From the NCBI GenBank assembly GCA_012845835.1, contig JABAKD010000018.1, positions 5,821,862 through 5,885,861 of the forward strand: a stretch of DNA of 64,000 nt. The letters are read 5' to 3'. Position numbers and translations under genes: made by a program. Origin of the DNA: Undaria pinnatifida. Lineage: Eukaryota; Sar; Phaeophyceae; Laminariales; Alariaceae. Below are positions 1 through 12,400 of the stretch, in pieces. The notes under the pieces were generated by a model. That model made no database searches. It worked only from the letters and a program-made list of their open reading frames with translations, and had not been told where the DNA came from. The stretch's first letter is position 1; each line of letters begins with the position of its first letter.

Positions 1-326
1 GGGAAGGTTCGGATTGTAATTTCACAACCGTAGTGCTGTGGTACGGGTGCACCCAATATTTCAGAGACATCCCCATTTGAGTAGCTCTATACCTCATATG
101 GGAAATGATTCGCTCAACCAGATGCACAATCTCATGAACAATAGAGATAAACAACGAAACCATATCGTAGCCGACAGCGGAAACGGGACTTCGCCGCCAT
201 TGGGTAGTGTAGTCGTTAGTTGGAGAGCCCCATCCGCCATAAATGTTTTGGCCTACAGTGCCACCCCACCCTAATCGTAGCACGCGGCCAACCGTTTGAA
301 CAATGGACGAGGACCAACCCTCTCAC

Positions 327-454
327 CCATCGTCGCGCGTCAACGCCGTAATCGCGCCTGCGGCCTCTTTCGCCTTCCTAGGCACGCATATGGAGTTCAT
401 GTGGTAGCCCTTGCTCGAGCTGACACCCAGCGCCGGCAGCAAGGAGTTCAGAAC
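327..454 (-). CDS. USP: USP exon 8, last exon in the window
   Basis: 42 codons plus 2 nt, [20 protein letters not shown]...[21 protein letters not shown], from acceptor CTTTCAG to donor GATGG|GTGAGA. The next expected family segment (NVEYNQLDPLLR) is not present in positions 1-326, so the gene continues to the left. Confidence 0.85.
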
Positions 455-3400
455 CTGAAAGCATACATCACGATATAAAGGAGCGCGGTGGGGTCAGTGG
501 GTGGGTGTGGGTAAGGGCGGGGTAGGGGGCGGGGGCCGGTGGACGGGGGGGCATATGGAGCTAGTGTGGTAGCCCTTGCTGGAGCTGACAACCGGCGCCG
601 GCAGCAACGACTTCAGAACCTGGGCTGAGTCAGCACCGTTTAAAGGAGCGTGGGGTGGCCGTGGGCTAGTTGCGATGGTGATGGTAACGATGATAATGAT
701 GAAAATGATGATGATGGTGATGATGATGACAATGATGATGATGCTGATGATGAGGATGACGACGATGATGACGATTTCACATTAGCTCATTATCAAGTCC
801 GAGGTCACACTAAACGGCTGAAAAATCATCCCGAACGAAGGAAAAAAAAACAAGCACAAAAACAAACCTGCACCGCAGTACCGATACGCAATGGGACCGG
901 CACTGCGGGCTTCAGTACCTTGTACATCACAAAAGGAGTACCCACCAAGGCACTGGTGTCTTGGAAAATTAGCAGTACGAGTATAGGCCCACGGAAAAAA
1001 AATACCCTGCTCTAGTTAGAACGTAAGGCTCACTTTCTTAGGTGTCTTAAATAAATTTGGATAAAGAAATCGTGCCAACTGCGAGGGCTATACCAAATCC
1101 TACCGGTCAATAATAAGCCTGTACTTAAGGTTGCGATGCACTCAAATCCTATTTCAAGGCTGCTCAAAGATGGCGTTACAGTCAGGTACCAGGTCTGCAC
1201 ATATTAGATTTGTCTTACTGGCGGACCCTGGGCGTATATTGTGGAGCTATACGGTACCTGTGTGTAGCTGCGAGGAAGGATGGGCCCAAGGACCGCAGTA
1301 AAACTGAGGTCGATATCCGACCCAGAACTGCATACTCGTAAATGACTATCTGGTATTGATCGATGAGTTACACAAATAAATGCGGTGCAACTTGAGCCAA
1401 GAAGACTAACTCAACACATGCGGATAATCTGTTGAAGCGTAATATCCGACAGGTCCATGTACCGTACCCACCAAAGCGTTCGTGTCCTGGAAGAAAAACA
1501 GCCACTCAAAGCCGTTCCGCTTAAGCGTCTCGGCCACTCCCTCCCTCAAAAGTAGGTGGTGCACGTCGCCATGGCCGTGAGGCTTGGTCTCCAGCGTGAA
1601 GGGGTCGTTCTCAGATAGGACGAGGCTCGCCGAGCTGTCGCCCAACGCGGGCACCTAGAAAATAGATCGCCACATTACGGAGGTACATTGATCGTCATGT
1701 TACACTTCGTATGGGGAGACGTGTTTAAAAAGGCAGACAGGCGGGAGCGTGGGCTGGAACAGGAAGATTGCTACTGTAGTATGCACCAGGTACTAGGTAC
1801 ATATTGATACAAAAACATAGCGTGAACAGGTGGCTCCTAGACAGGACGAGGCTTGTCGAACCGTCGCCCAACGAGGGCAATCTTGAAATAACGAATCGTC
1901 CGATTAGGAGGGCGTGTTGGCCGCAAGGCCGAGGGAAGGGCGGGCAGGAACAAGACGTCACTGTTGTTATTCCAACATGGACTCATCGCCATCAACCAGT
2001 CGGTGGTGGCGGGACAGGGTCCAATGACTCTGGAATCGAATAATACCTTAGAAAATAAAAACGCAATCATACGCATAGCTGACGCAAAGTGCACGTCTCA
2101 GACAAACAATAAAAGTCAAATCAGAAATTGGCGTACGCAAGGACGGCGGTGGATACGTTTAGCAACGACGACCTTCGAGTGTATCATGGAGACAACGAAT
2201 AATGATATTTTGGTCAAGGTTTTCGAACCAAGGGCGGTATAATCTCGATGCTGCCGACAAACTAAGAATGTCGGGATAGAAGGATACACAGATGGCTGGG
2301 ATGAAAGTTCTACAATTACACAATACGATCTAGGTTTTAGTTTCGATGGTGCGAGCCACCACAGCAGAGCAAGCAGGGGTCAGCAGACGAGTGACGAAAT
2401 GCGAGGGGTTTTTCGCCCGCCCATAGACTTTCGACCAGACTAGAGTTTGTCAGCGCAAAATGGATGAGCAAGTGCTTACTGCAAGGTGTTTACTACTCAA
2501 ACACTCGCGCAACCCTTAACCCTGCTACTACTGTAAACAATATCCCACACTAAATTCAAGTCAAAGCACCCAAAAACTTGAATGCGGTTCTACAGAGGAT
2601 AAAACAACAACAGAGGTAAACCCAAGGTCTAACATCAGAACAAAAAACGCGATGCATACGCGCGCGGGCCAATAAAAAAAAGAGCAAGCGCTTCGATTGC
2701 TGCCGCGATGTGTATGCCTTGCCTTGTCTTGCATGACGATGATGATCTGTCCTTTCTCCATGCCGTAACGCCCCTCCTTCTCCACAAGCTCCCTCGTCTT
2801 CGCGTCCGTGTCTTCACTCGTCATGATTACTAGGGGGAGGGTGAGGTCCGCCGACACCCCCGGTAGACGTCGGCACTTGGCCTATCATGCGTATGATATC
2901 ACGGTTGGTTGCTGAGAGAGAGGTGTTCTCGTATCACAGCAAACAAACACACCCAAATTCCAAGCAGTTTGTCCTCAAAAACGTGGGCGCAGTGCTAACT
3001 AAACACAGCTATTTTCTTTTTGCTAGTACTCCGAAAACGATCTAACTAAATTCCAAGCAATTCTAGAAAACTAGTTTGAATACGTCAGCTGTGAGTTCGA
3101 TAAATTTAACGGTCGATACTCATATTCGCAGGCTGCGTGATACACCGGCCGCTCGTATTTACAGGTGGGTGTACTATTCTTTGAAGATATATGACTCCCA
3201 TGGATGTTGTCAGGGTTTCAAGCTGTTATCCCCACAAAGGTGGGAGCAGTTCTCAAGGGCAAACAGCAGTGATCCCTCTATGGTGCCTGTTTGTGCACTA
3301 TAGAGGGAAATACGGGCACTGTAGCGGCAACGGCCACCACTCCGCATACTGCCACTACTGGTAGTTCCTGTTTATGCCAAGCGATTCCACACGCACTATA

Positions 3401-6400
3401 GCTGGGCAACCGGCACTAATCAACCGGCACCATAGAGGGACCACAACTGTAGGTGGCGTTTTCGGTCACCGGTCATCGTTTGGTGACGGTTTTACGTCCA
3501 AATTGCTCAGAAAGATAATGTTTTAAGACAGTTTCATCCCCACGTCATTGCGGTGACGGGATACCTTTCTCCGCCGGAGTTGCAGTGGTTTTGTGCGCGG
3601 CACGTTTCGTTGGAGTTGCACATTTCGGAGGCATCACCACGGTGGGTGCCTAGAGCACCAATCCTGAGGTCGAGGCTGGGCCGACATTCAGTATATTGTT
3701 GCCGTTCAGTACAGTGTTGCCAAATCGGTACATGGCTGGCAGACATCGAACAATCACGCCGCGTTTTTCGGGGTTTTGCTGCAACAGCGCGATCGATCGG
3801 TACATACCTGCAGAGCGAGGATGTGTTTGCAGTACAGCTCCAGGTAGAGTTGCCTCGTGGTCACCTGTATGGGGGGGGCACAGAAGCGGCACCGAAGCAA
3901 CAAAAAAAAACGCCAAAAATGAAAAAGACACGCGAAACCACAGGGATTGAAGCGCTTGCCTCGAAAAACTGTTTCTGATTGGAGGGGCTCACCAACCGAG
4001 GAACTGCTCAAAATCGCTTGAACGCCATTCTCTTTTGAAGACATAAGAAATCCCCCGGATTTTGTTAACAAGGGCGATTTCGGTCCATGACCATTCTGCG
4101 CACTAATTATACTGATGTAGGCGCGTGCTACGAAGTCGGTGTTGAGATATACCTGGTACCTCTTTTTGGCTAACACGTTTTGTGAAGTGGACGACGGTGT
4201 TCCTTAATCCAAAATTGTCGGAAATTTGACCATTTCTTTTTGCGATAAAAAATTGTGTTTTTTTGTACCTATTGACAGGTCATGGGATTGTTGATCGGAC
4301 GCGTGCTACGACAGAGGTAGCCCTTTTCGTCTGAAAAGGTTTCTGAACGATGGGGCTCCTGATTCCAAAATCGTCGGAAATACGAAATTCCCCCTCACCT
4401 GATTCTCGTTCCATAACCTAGGCCAAGGCATTTTTCTTCCGGTGTCAGTTTTGATTTTTCTCCAAATCAGTTTTTCGGAGAGGTCTTAAACTCCCAAATT
4501 GAGGGGTAGTATTAGAAAAAAAGTGGTGAACCTCTATCGTAGCACGCGTCATCGGGTTGCTTGCACTTTTTGTTATCTCAAGATCAGTTTTTTGCCTCAG
4601 AAATAAAATAGACCTCTTTAAGTGGTTAGGAGCCTCGGGATAAAAAACGGCCAAAAAAACAAAATGGTGAAAAAAAAACTCCTTTTTTTTGCGATATTGC
4701 TTTCTTTTTAACCTATTATTAGGCCTTGGGATTGTCGATCGAGTTGCTTGCACTTTCGTTTATCTCAACATCAGTGTTTTGCCTCAGAAGGAAAATCGAG
4801 CCCCTCAAGTGGTTAGGAGCCTCGGGAAAAAAAACGGCCCAAAGAAAATGGTTTGCTTTTTCTTGTGTCCATTAATAGGCCATGAGATTGTTGATTGGGT
4901 TGCTTGCACTTTTCGTTTATCTCAGCATCAGTTTTTTGCCTCAAGAGGAAAATAGAGCCCCTCAAATGGCTAGGAGCCTCGGGAAAAAAAACGGCCCACA
5001 AAAAAATGGTTTGCTTTTTTTTGTATCTATTAATAGGCCATGGGATTTTTGATCGGGTTGCTTGCACTTTTCGTTTATGTCAGCATCAGTTTTTCGCCTC
5101 AGAAGGAAAATCGAGTCCCTCAAGTGGTTAGGAGCCACGGGAAGAAAAATGGTGAAAAAAAATGGTTTGTTTTCTTTTGTATCTATTAATAGGCCATGGG
5201 ATTGTTGATCGGGTTGCTTGCACTTTTCGTTCATCTCAAGATCAGTTTTTTGCCATAAGATGGAAATAGAGCCTCTGAACTGGTTAGGAGCCTCGGGAAA
5301 AAAATATAAACAGAATGGTGGAAACAAAATGGTGAAAAAAAAACTCTACCGTGCTATTAGTAGCATGATGGTAACTCGTATGGAGAGATACAGCCGTCTT
5401 AGACGAGTGCTGCCGTCGGGAAAGCGCTCTTTTGCCTCAAACCGCTATGATAGACGGGGTTACCTAAATGAGGAACTACCCCTGTATCGTCGGAAAACTG
5501 TCTGGGTTCTACAATACCACTGGTTGCTACAATATCTTAGGGTATAGACCATGGAGTTTGCTTTCTGGACGTTTTAGCCCCAGGACCAACGTCCCGAATA
5601 GGTAGGGTGGACCGTAACTGGCCCAAATGCGGCGGAAGGCTTGCGTTCTCATGGTCCGCTGTTTGGTGGGTAAGCTTGCGCAAAGATCAGACTACCCGGA
5701 GGGATTTCCCGGTGGCCATCGCCACCGCAGCTGATGCCCATGGATTAAGTCGGGTCGCCATACTCACGCATCCGTATACAACGGCAGCTTGCGCTGCTGG
5801 AGTAGTAGCGGAGACTGCCGGCAGGGACAGCTCGCGCTGTCGCTACCACGCATACTGAAGGGTACGCCAGCTGGCGCTGGATTGCGATTTCAATTGAGTT
5901 AAATCGACACACGACGTGTACGAAAATACGTGGAAGTGTGGTGGGCTTAAGCTTAATTTTTATTTTCCCCCATCCGCCGGAGGATAAACAGAGAAAGAAA
6001 AAAAAATGCCGCACCTCCACCGGAAGCGCCAACTTGATACCGTCGTAGCCCAGCCGCTCTCCAAGCCCGCCAGCAACCTGGGCAAGGAAAAAAAGAAAAG
6101 CGTATCATGCACACGGCGATCAAGGCAGGACCAGCCACGCAAACGCATCGCAGCAATGTGTTTGGAAGTGGTGCATTCTCGGCGGCCCTGAGCGCCATTT
6201 ACTAGTTAATCTCGATTCAACTTTGGTCTACTCGGCGTTCTGAAATCTTCGACACACAACAACAAAGCATGTAAGGAAACGGCACTTTCAGCCCTTGATG
6301 GACTGCACTTTTCCAATAATTTACCTTGACTGATGCCAAACTACTAGGTTTTAGTGCGGAACGATCGGTTTGACACCCTTGACCGCTGGATGCTTTCTCT

Positions 6401-9400
6401 CTTGACGGACCGCCTCCTGACATTCGCGATACGCAGCGCCTTTGGTCTCCGAAAAAAAAAGCAGCACCCAGCCATCAACACTGAATCAACCCATCCACAT
6501 TCAGCTCATGGGCCTTTGACGCCGGTGCTAAACAAAAAACAATTCGACCCTCTCGCAGCTTCCGTTTGCCCGAAAAAAATACACCACTCACAAGTTTCAG
6601 GTATGCCCCGAACAACCAAGAGCCAAGCGAAAATGCGCGCCAAATGGATCCCCCCCGTCGCCGTCCCCAGGTACGGAGCCCCCCCCCCCCCCCCCCCCCC
6701 CCACCCCCATCCCACCCTACCATCCACACGTACCAGTATAAACCCCGTTTTCGCGGCCGTCATATCAAGCTCGTCGGTACCGAAACCAGGCTTTTAAGCG
6801 AAAAATCGTGCCAACGAGACACTCGCCGTCGTCCTCCTTACTGTAAGTACACAATCCGCCCTCCCCGCGGGCCGCCTTATCATACGTACTTGGCAATTCA
6901 AACCCCGTTTTCGCGCCTTACCATCCAGACTTACCAGTACGAATCCCGTCTTCGCGGCTGCTTTCAGTCCTTCGGCCTCCATCGCATCGAACTCTTCCGT
7001 ACCAAAAACCAGGCTTTCACCGTCCGCCAGCTTGGGCGTGAACCCTTCGAACGGGTTAACGCCGTCCGAGGCCTCTTTTAACAGCTGCCGCGCCTGCGCG
7101 GACGTGAGCACGATGCATGGGGGGTGATAAACCTTTCAACAAGGAGAGGAATAGCTGGAGATAAAAGCTTCGCCTACCTCCAGCCGTTAGGCTATTCGTC
7201 AGGGTTACCACAAGAAAGGAAACCGCAACGCTCGACAAAACTCAAAACCGCCCAAAAACCAACGAGGCCTAAAGCTGAGCCTTCAAAACGCTTGACAAAA
7301 CCAAAACCCACTCAAACCCAAAAGGGAAAAAAACCGAGCCATCAAAGCTTGACAACCCAACCCACCCAAACCAAAAACGCCTAACGTTAGAGGCTACAAA
7401 CCTCGGCACCGTAAGCACCGAGCGCCCCGGGTTACATGGCGTCCAGGATCCTAACCTGATCCTGTGCCGTTGTTCAACAGAAAGAACAATACCCCACAAA
7501 AATTGTCCCGCAGTTAGTCTCCATCGTATTTTTTTGATGTTTTACCACAGGAGAGCAAACGAAAAAGTCTGACAAAGCCTGACAAAACCCCACCCCAACC
7601 TGCCCAGTTTTATAAAACGAAAAGGTCACACGCCGAGGCTACCAACATGAAAGCCTACTTCGTATAACACGGGGCGCACAGGTGAGTTTCGACGAAACTC
7701 TGGACCTCACGGCTAAGGTGCCTGTTTAACACTTTGTTTTCAAACCTTATCGACGTAGGCCGCGATCCCCCCGGGGTATTTGGAGTTCAGGACAATAGCC
7801 TGATCCAGAAGCTTCCGTTTGCCGTCGTCGTGGGAGCCTGCCGCCGGCCAGTCTTCGAAGATGTGGCCCTGATACCGCGGGCAGAAACGAGAGCAAGGCG
7901 AACCGGAAAACAGCAGCAACGGTCGGTCAATGTACCTTCAGTACATTATGTGCACTTATATACGTGGTAGTCTTTTTTGGGTGGCAAGCGGTATAGTCGA
8001 TTTTTCCAGGCGCGAGTAGTGCGACGTATGCACCAGTACGGACCTGGCACATCGTAGGCTGGCTCCCGATTTCACTTTTTATATGTTTCTGGCGGAGGCA
8101 TGAATATCGTCAGCTGTGATATATACGTGTACCACCTTTGGTTTGTTTGTGTTTTTTCCCTGGGGTATTCCTCTGCTCCAGAGTGACTGGGGCCTGTCCT
8201 GTGACCACGGACTTGATTATGCGAGTTAATGTGAGAACAACAACAACAACAACAACAACAAACAACATACACTTTGTCGTGCTTTCAAGCCTCAAAAACG
8301 TGCCTGGTACCAAGATCAAAACAATATCAGAGTAAAGCGAGTACCAAAAATACTGTTTTAAGGGGGTCCGCAATCTAAATTTGACGGAATCCAAGTGTTC
8401 GCTGTAGTCGGAAAAAAATACGGCAACGACGCCTTGCGATATTTTTGGCGTGCTATGTGATGATACACCAGGTACTACGGAGTATGTTTCAGGAGAGCTG
8501 TCGCCGAGGTTTGATGTGGCTCTGGGACCGCGCGCAGAAACGAGAGCAAAACGAACCGGAAACTTCAGCAACCGGCGTTTCAAGCACACAGGCAACCACG
8601 AGGAACGCACGTGCACCCTGCCATCAGAATGATGCACTGCAACCGTTTTCATACCTGGCATGTGCGTGTGTGGTTCGTAAAGTGTCCTTATACCGAGAAA
8701 GGCTACTGTGAAGTCAGTTGGTTGCCTTCTTTTGCCACCCTACAAAAAAAATACCGCAGCCGACCAGTCCAACCACCTAACAACCCCAGTTAACCCCTTT
8801 AGAGCCCCCAAATCCCTCCCTATACTAACTTCAAGTAAATTTGTCCCCAAAATGGGTTTCCAGTTGTGAAGGGGCTAACAGCAAGGGCAGCAGCACATGG
8901 CGATGTTTTTTGCGGCTATTGCGGTGTCACTTACCCTCTCGGCCCAACGCGAAATGGAACCTGCCCGTCCTAGAACGATGTATCCGCAATACCGCACCGT
9001 ATACACCCGATATAGACACCATCACAACCACCATCAACACCAAGACCAAGACCATGAGCAACACCACCACCACCACCTGCGTCAACGTGGTTCAATGACA
9101 ACAGTTCCTATTTGCCGAAGGCCATTGTCACGAGGGCTGCTACCAGGCAAAAAAAAAAAACGAAAGAAACCCGGCCGCGCGAACAAGTGTAGCACACGGC
9201 GGTGCCAACCGCAGCAATTGCAACACGAATATGGTATAGTCGCCGGTGCCAGGCTCAGCGCAAGAACTCAAAACGTTTCGCTGAATACAGCAGTACAATT
9301 TGCCAATGATAAACGTCAATACTGAAGCACCAGACGCATGCCACTTTTCTGAGGAGCCTCCTAACCACTTGAGGAGCTCTATGTACCTTGCCGGTCGCCC

Positions 9401-12400
9401 TGGTGGCGTATCAGGTTATCCTCGAGCCTGGTATAGGTCAGTTTCATGAGTTCGAGTCCCCCTGAGTGCATACTCGTACAAATTCGTAAGGGCTTTTTCT
9501 CGTGCATAAATTGACTTGCGGAAAGCGCGAGAGCGTGAGTTAGCAACACTCGATGAAAAATCGACGAGCAGTGGGATTGCTGAACCCTATGCGCGATAAA
9601 ATTTGAAGGCAAGAACCGGGGGGCAGAAGGGACGACACCTGTGACCACGGCTTGTCCAGAAGCTGGAAACTAGAAGTGTGCGAAAAACAAAAAACAAAAA
9701 CGAAAACAAAAAACAACCCTCTGAGGCAAAAAAAACACACGATTGTCTCCGACAAAAACCAACGCGCGACCCGATGAGCAATCTCATGGCCTAGGCATAC
9801 AACGATAACATTGCAAAACAATAGCGACATTCCGACGATTTTGCATTTACGCCTTTACAACTGGAATCCCGTTTTTCGGGACAAATTACTTGGAGTTAGT
9901 AAAGGGAGGGGTTTGGGGGCTCTCAAGTCCCGCCAGTCAGCAAACTTTTAAGCACAAAAGTGCTAGCCCTGTCGTACGCGTCACCAGTGGCCAACGAAGA
10001 GCACGAGTACAACAAAAAAATGAAGTACGTGCAAAACCACCGGCTGGGGCAGGAGGTCTCATCGAACCCAATCCTTATTTTTACACGATCGGTCAAGAAG
10101 AATATGACAGTAAAAACCGGAACACGAAAGTAGCAGCCAGCGAAGGCACAGAGGTGGGTCCATGCAGGGTCCATGAGTGTGGGTCGATATGACTTGTAGA
10201 ATGAATTGCAACCCTCGGCCACTGCGCTTCTCCAACCACAGGACATACGCTGTGGGAGGAATTCTGGTATAGCACAGAGCAGCACAGAGTACGTACCAAG
10301 GATACAGGTACTAGGAGGTACTTGTTACCAGGTATATACGTGGCGTCGGGGGTCGGGGGCCATTTTCTGGGCTATCCTCGCGGGTTTCCTACTGATACGT
10401 AAGCATGCATGCATCGGGGGGCATTCTTAGTATATCCCAGCTGATGTGTCACTGGCACGTACAGTAGGCATGCATGCTATACTTGCTGCGACGTCACCAA
10501 AATAGCACTCTAAATAATAGCACCGCTTACCTATCAAGCCGGTTGTACGGCGAAACTGGCCCCGGGCTTCTGCATAGATACGATGTCAGGGATCAAGGTA
10601 GGTATGCATGTGGCGTTTGGTGCCATATACACGCTTGTTTAGCATTGATACGTAGGCACCCACGCGACATCACTACATACGTACACCTACAAATGTCCTT
10701 TTTTTTCGGGCGCACCTCTTCGTGCTCGCACCTTTATCCGAAACGTCAGATGGGGTGAGCACAATTCGACCGTCGGGGTCACGTTGCCGGAGGTTTGGGC
10801 GCGATCCGTGCAGTGTGTCGCGCGTGGCAAACCTTTCAAACTTTTTTGGCCTTGGGCATACTTAGCGCAAATCCCCGGGTTTCCGCAATATCCCCGGGGA
10901 TGGTGTTTCCGCATCCCCCCGGGGATGGAGTTTCCGCATCCCTCCGTGAATCAGGTTTACACACCCCCCCGGGGATTGGGTTTCTGCATTCCCTATCCCC
11001 GTGTACGCATGTAAGATTGGATGCAAACCGGGTTTTTCTGCTCGTAAAGGGTACACGTACATTGCCCTAATTTTGCACAGAGCATCACGTTACGATCCTG
11101 CCCACAGCAGCAGTCCAGCCCCCTAGCAACAGCAGTGTGAAACTCTATGCGCGTGTGGCTTGCAGTTGTAGTAGCTGATTGCTTTGATAGGAGCGTGCCA
11201 TTTGTTACCCCACCATGCCTAATATTTCTGCCGTGCAGCCGCTGCGTGCGCATGTCCATAGCCTGTCCACAGATCGTGCCAATTTGGGCGGTAATATTGG
11301 AACATTTTTTAGAGTAATTTTTGTATCAACCCATCCTTACATTTACGTCCACAGGTTTTGTGTTGAAGATTTTGCCCACACCACAGATGATAGGCACGAG
11401 ACAACACGAGGACAGCACAACGCTACGTGTACAGCCCTGCCGCACAGCAGCAGTCGTGAGATACATCATGTACGTGCGCGTGGCGAGTCCTCGCTATGCT
11501 GCGGCGAGTTGCTTTTGTCGGAGCTAGTCATCTGTCACTCCACTCTACCGCATATTCCTGCTATGCTACCTCTGCGTGGGTGTGCTGCGATCCTAGTAGT
11601 AGGATACATCGTGTACGTGCGCGTGGCGAGTCCTCGCTATGCTGCGGCGAGTTGCTTTTGTCGGAGCTGGTCATCTGTCACTCCACTCTACCGCATATTT
11701 CTGCTATGCTACCTCTGCGTGGGTGTGCTGCGATCCTAGTAGTAGGATACATCATGTACGTGCGCGTGGCGAGTCCTCGCTATGCTGCGGCGAGTTGATT
11801 TTGTCGGAGACTGTCATCTGTCACTCCACCATACCGCATATTTCTGCTGTGTTGCCGCTGCGTGGGTGTGCTACGATCCTGCCGCCCAGCATCGTTCCAG
11901 CCCCCTAGCAGTAGCAGCCAGCAACTCTATGCGCGTGTGGCTGCTGTTGTAGTAGCTGATTGCTTTGATCGGGGCGTGCCATTTGTCACCCCACCATACC
12001 CCATATTTCTGCTGTGTTGCCGCTGCGTGCGCATGTCCATAGCATGTCCATAGATCGCGCCAATTTGGGCGGTGATATAGGAACCTTTTTGATAGTAATT
12101 TATGTACGCATCCTTACATTTAAGTCCACAGAGGCATATTTGCACGTACACACCAGGGGTAATGTGTTGTGTCGTAGATTTTGCCCACACCACAGATGGC
12201 AGGCACCAGACAACATGAGGACAGCCCAACGCTACGTGCACAACCCTGCCGCACAGCAACAGTAGTAGGATACGTCATGAACGTGCACTCCACCATACCG
12301 CATGTCTCAGCTGAGCTGCCGCTGCGTGGTTGTGCTATAGCTCACACTCACTAGTGGCGTAAATTTGGACGGAATTACAGGGACCTTTGGGATAGTAATT

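Noticed and set aside
8110-8661. 183-codon minus-strand frame
   Set aside because: Runs through SINE-2 and the copied exon 2 edge; composite of repeats.
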